Positions 62,370-64,000 of a DNA stretch of 64,000 nucleotides are shown in pieces. Positions within the stretch are counted from its first letter, which is position 1. Each line of letters begins with the position of its first letter. The position numbers were made by a program, and so were the translations under genes. Source of the DNA: an uncultured Oscillospiraceae bacterium (lineage in GTDB: Bacteria; Bacillota; Clostridia; Oscillospirales; Ruminococcaceae). The stretch is taken from assembly GCA_934526065.1 (NCBI GenBank), contig CAKSZX010000002.1, positions 1 to 64,000 on the forward strand, given 5' to 3'. The notes below the pieces were generated by a model. The model was not told where the DNA came from, did no database searches, and saw only the letters and a list, made by a program, of their open reading frames with translations.

Positions 62370-63953
62370 ATGATTATTATGTGCGCCTTTGTGGCCTTTG
62401 CTTTTGTTATAGAGCTTAAAATGGTGGGTATTGTCTGCGGTGATTACGGCACTTTGGCACAGCGGCAAGATATAAAAACCGTTGATGTGTCCGCAGGCAG
62501 GGCAAGTATAACCGATTGTGATTTTAACAAATTAACCGATACAGAAAATCAAACCTTTGCCCTTATAACCGGTGAAACCGATATAAATAAAATAATAGAA
62601 AATATCCAACCGGCGGACAGGGAAAAATTTCTAAAAAGTATAGAAAATACCCAAAATGTTCTTGTAAGCCTTGATAAACCCACCGACCGGCGGAAAATTT
62701 ATGTTACAACAAAAAGATATTCCGCAAATAATGTTGCGCAAAATCTTATAGGATATACCGACCGGGACGGCAACGGCGTTGCAGGTATAGAAAAGGCGTT
62801 AAACACTCTTTTAAAGGATAAAGGGCAACAATTTTCCATAGAATTTAATGTTGACGGCAACGGAGAAATTTACGGTGATGTGGAAACCGTGCTTTCTCAC
62901 AAAGAAGATGTTTTGTCCTTAACAATAGAAAAGGGCATACAGCGTATGGCCGAAGCGGTTGCAAAAGAAAATATAAAAAACGGCAGTATAGTGATACTTG
63001 AAACTCAAACCGGCAAAATAAAAGCAATGGTTTCCGCCCCGTGCTATGACGCCACAAATATAGAAAATTATCTCAGTTCCGATAATTCGCCGATGGTAAA
63101 TAAAGCTCTGTCCGCCTATCGGCCGGGTAGCGTTATAAAACCTCTTTGGGCGGCAATTTTACTGGAAAACGGTTTTGACAGCCGGGCAATTTACGACTGT
63201 AAAGGCTATACCGAAATAAACGGACATATTTATCACTGCGCCAACAATCTGCCCCATGGTGAGGTGAATATGGAGCAGGCTTTAACGGTTTCGTGTAACT
63301 GTTATTTTATTGACGCTTTTATTGAAAACAAAGCCGAGGGATTTAAAAATGCCGCTTGTCTTGCAAACTTCGGTAAAAATTTGGAACTGTGCCAAGAATA
63401 TTGCACGTCAGCCGGGGATTTCCCGTCATGGTCGGAAATAAAAAACTCCGGAGTGCTGGCACAAACATGTTTCGGTCAAGGGGGATTTTCCGTAACCCCT
63501 GTGCATATCGCCGCATATATGAATATGATAGCCAATGGCGGTGTGTATGTTCGGCCGCAAATCGCCATGGGTGTTTATGATAAAAACACCCAAAAACAAA
63601 AAACAAATCTTTACAGCCGGTATTCAAAAAGAATAATTTCGGCCGATACGGCAAAAAAAGTGACGGAAATGCTTAAAGCCGTCAACGAAAACGGCGCAAG
63701 AGGCAGAGCAAAGCCGAATAATTTAACGGGGGCAGGCAAGACGGGAACTGCTCAAACAGGTAAGAGAAATAATGCCGGAGAAGAAATATACACATCTTGG
63801 TACTGCGGCTTTTACCCGCGGGACAACCCCAAGTACACGGTGTGCATATGTATTTATGACGGAGGAGAGAGCAGTGTAAGTGCCGCACCGATTTTTAAAA
63901 CAATATGCGATAATCTATACTATATGAAATTATTTGAAGAAAATGCCGATTAA
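62370..63953 (+). CDS. Class B penicillin-binding protein (transpeptidase)
   Basis: The 527-residue protein has one N-terminal membrane helix, a dimerisation-type region and a complete transpeptidase domain. The active-site S254-x-x-K257 is in 'RPGSVIKP', S308-x-N310 in 'SCNCYF' and K457-T-G in 'GKTGTAQTG'. It cross-links peptidoglycan outside the membrane; the PBP2/SpoVD/FtsI subgroup is not settled. The natural N-terminus may extend six codons further to an ATA at 62352 (IKEKNL), since a good ribosome binding site lies there and not before the ATG at 62370. Confidence 0.92.
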   Translation: MIIMCAFVAFAFVIELKMVGIVCGDYGTLAQRQDIKTVDVSAGRASITDCDFNKLTDTENQTFALITGETDINKIIENIQPADREKFLKSIENTQNVLVSLDKPTDRRKIYVTTKRYSANNVAQNLIGYTDRDGNGVAGIEKALNTLLKDKGQQFSIEFNVDGNGEIYGDVETVLSHKEDVLSLTIEKGIQRMAEAVAKENIKNGSIVILETQTGKIKAMVSAPCYDATNIENYLSSDNSPMVNKALSAYRPGSVIKPLWAAILLENGFDSRAIYDCKGYTEINGHIYHCANNLPHGEVNMEQALTVSCNCYFIDAFIENKAEGFKNAACLANFGKNLELCQEYCTSAGDFPSWSEIKNSGVLAQTCFGQGGFSVTPVHIAAYMNMIANGGVYVRPQIAMGVYDKNTQKQKTNLYSRYSKRIISADTAKKVTEMLKAVNENGARGRAKPNNLTGAGKTGTAQTGKRNNAGEEIYTSWYCGFYPRDNPKYTVCICIYDGGESSVSAAPIFKTICDNLYYMKLFEENAD

Positions 63954-63956
63954 CAG

Positions 63957-63985
63957 TTGACAAATCGCAAGAAAATAAGTAAAAT
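63957..63985 (+). promoter_or_regulatory. Promoter for a gene beyond the window
   Basis: TTGACA (63957-63962), 17 bases, TAAAAT (63980-63985), directly after the penicillin-binding protein stop. Confidence 0.6.
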
Positions 63986-64000
63986 ATCCTTGTATAGTGA

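Overview
The window looks like a chromosomal segment of a low-GC Gram-positive anaerobe, most likely a gut-type clostridium (class Clostridia, Bacillota). The reasons are AT-rich DNA, strong AGGAGG ribosome binding sites, TTGACA-17-TATAAT promoters, a T-box leader, pyruvate phosphate dikinase, a SpoVK-like ATPase, an ECF transporter and many clostridial-style lipoproteins. I cannot name a genus from sequence alone. There is no rRNA, CRISPR array, prophage or recognisable biosynthetic cluster.

Layout. 1-2.4 kb: an IS200-type transposon, then about 1.7 kb of non-coding, mosaic palindromic repeats and a possible small RNA. 2.4-5.7 kb: three lipoprotein genes, two of them tandem paralogues with almost identical 5' ends. 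5.8-12 kb: peptidoglycan-binding protein, guanine deaminase, asparaginase, recG and a gamma-glutamyl hydrolase, mostly nitrogen salvage. 12-22.3 kb: ppdK, cobalamin adenosyltransferase, an orphan T-box, a radical SAM/SPASM protein, an anchored protein of unknown function, tatD, metG and a FemAB-like transferase. 22.4-27.6 kb: a prenyltransferase-repeat lipoprotein, a UmuC/YolD translesion pair, tRNA-Pro, two tRNA-Ser, tmRNA and smpB. 27.7-40.4 kb: hydrolases, two nucleoside hydrolases, a TRIC channel, a TetR/membrane-protein pair, a bacterial PH-domain protein, an M14 carboxypeptidase and an ECF vitamin-type transporter. 40.8-44.5 kb: an amino acid ABC transporter with two binding proteins. 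44.5-54.1 kb: deformylase-like protein, clpB with a ribbon-helix-helix regulator, an amidohydrolase with divergent XRE and Crp regulators, a SpoVK-like ATPase and a phosphodiesterase. 54.2-64 kb: an ABC exporter with its TetR regulator, an interrupted secreted-protein gene with two Cys-motif lipoproteins, a metallo-beta-lactamase-fold hydrolase and a class B penicillin-binding protein.

How the parts fit. Several loci support salvage of organic nitrogen and purines (asparaginase, guanine deaminase, nucleoside hydrolases, carboxypeptidase, amino acid uptake). tmRNA and SmpB form a ribosome rescue unit. ClpB appears to be controlled by a ribbon-helix-helix protein rather than by CtsR or HrcA. 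Two TetR genes have clear palindromic operators close by. No complete new system is obvious. The best leads are the T-box with no aminoacyl-tRNA synthetase behind it, the ribbon-helix-helix/clpB operator, the lipoprotein pair with copied leader sequences, and the secreted-protein gene split by one stop codon. All functional calls rest on reading the sequence and recalling motifs; no database search was run.
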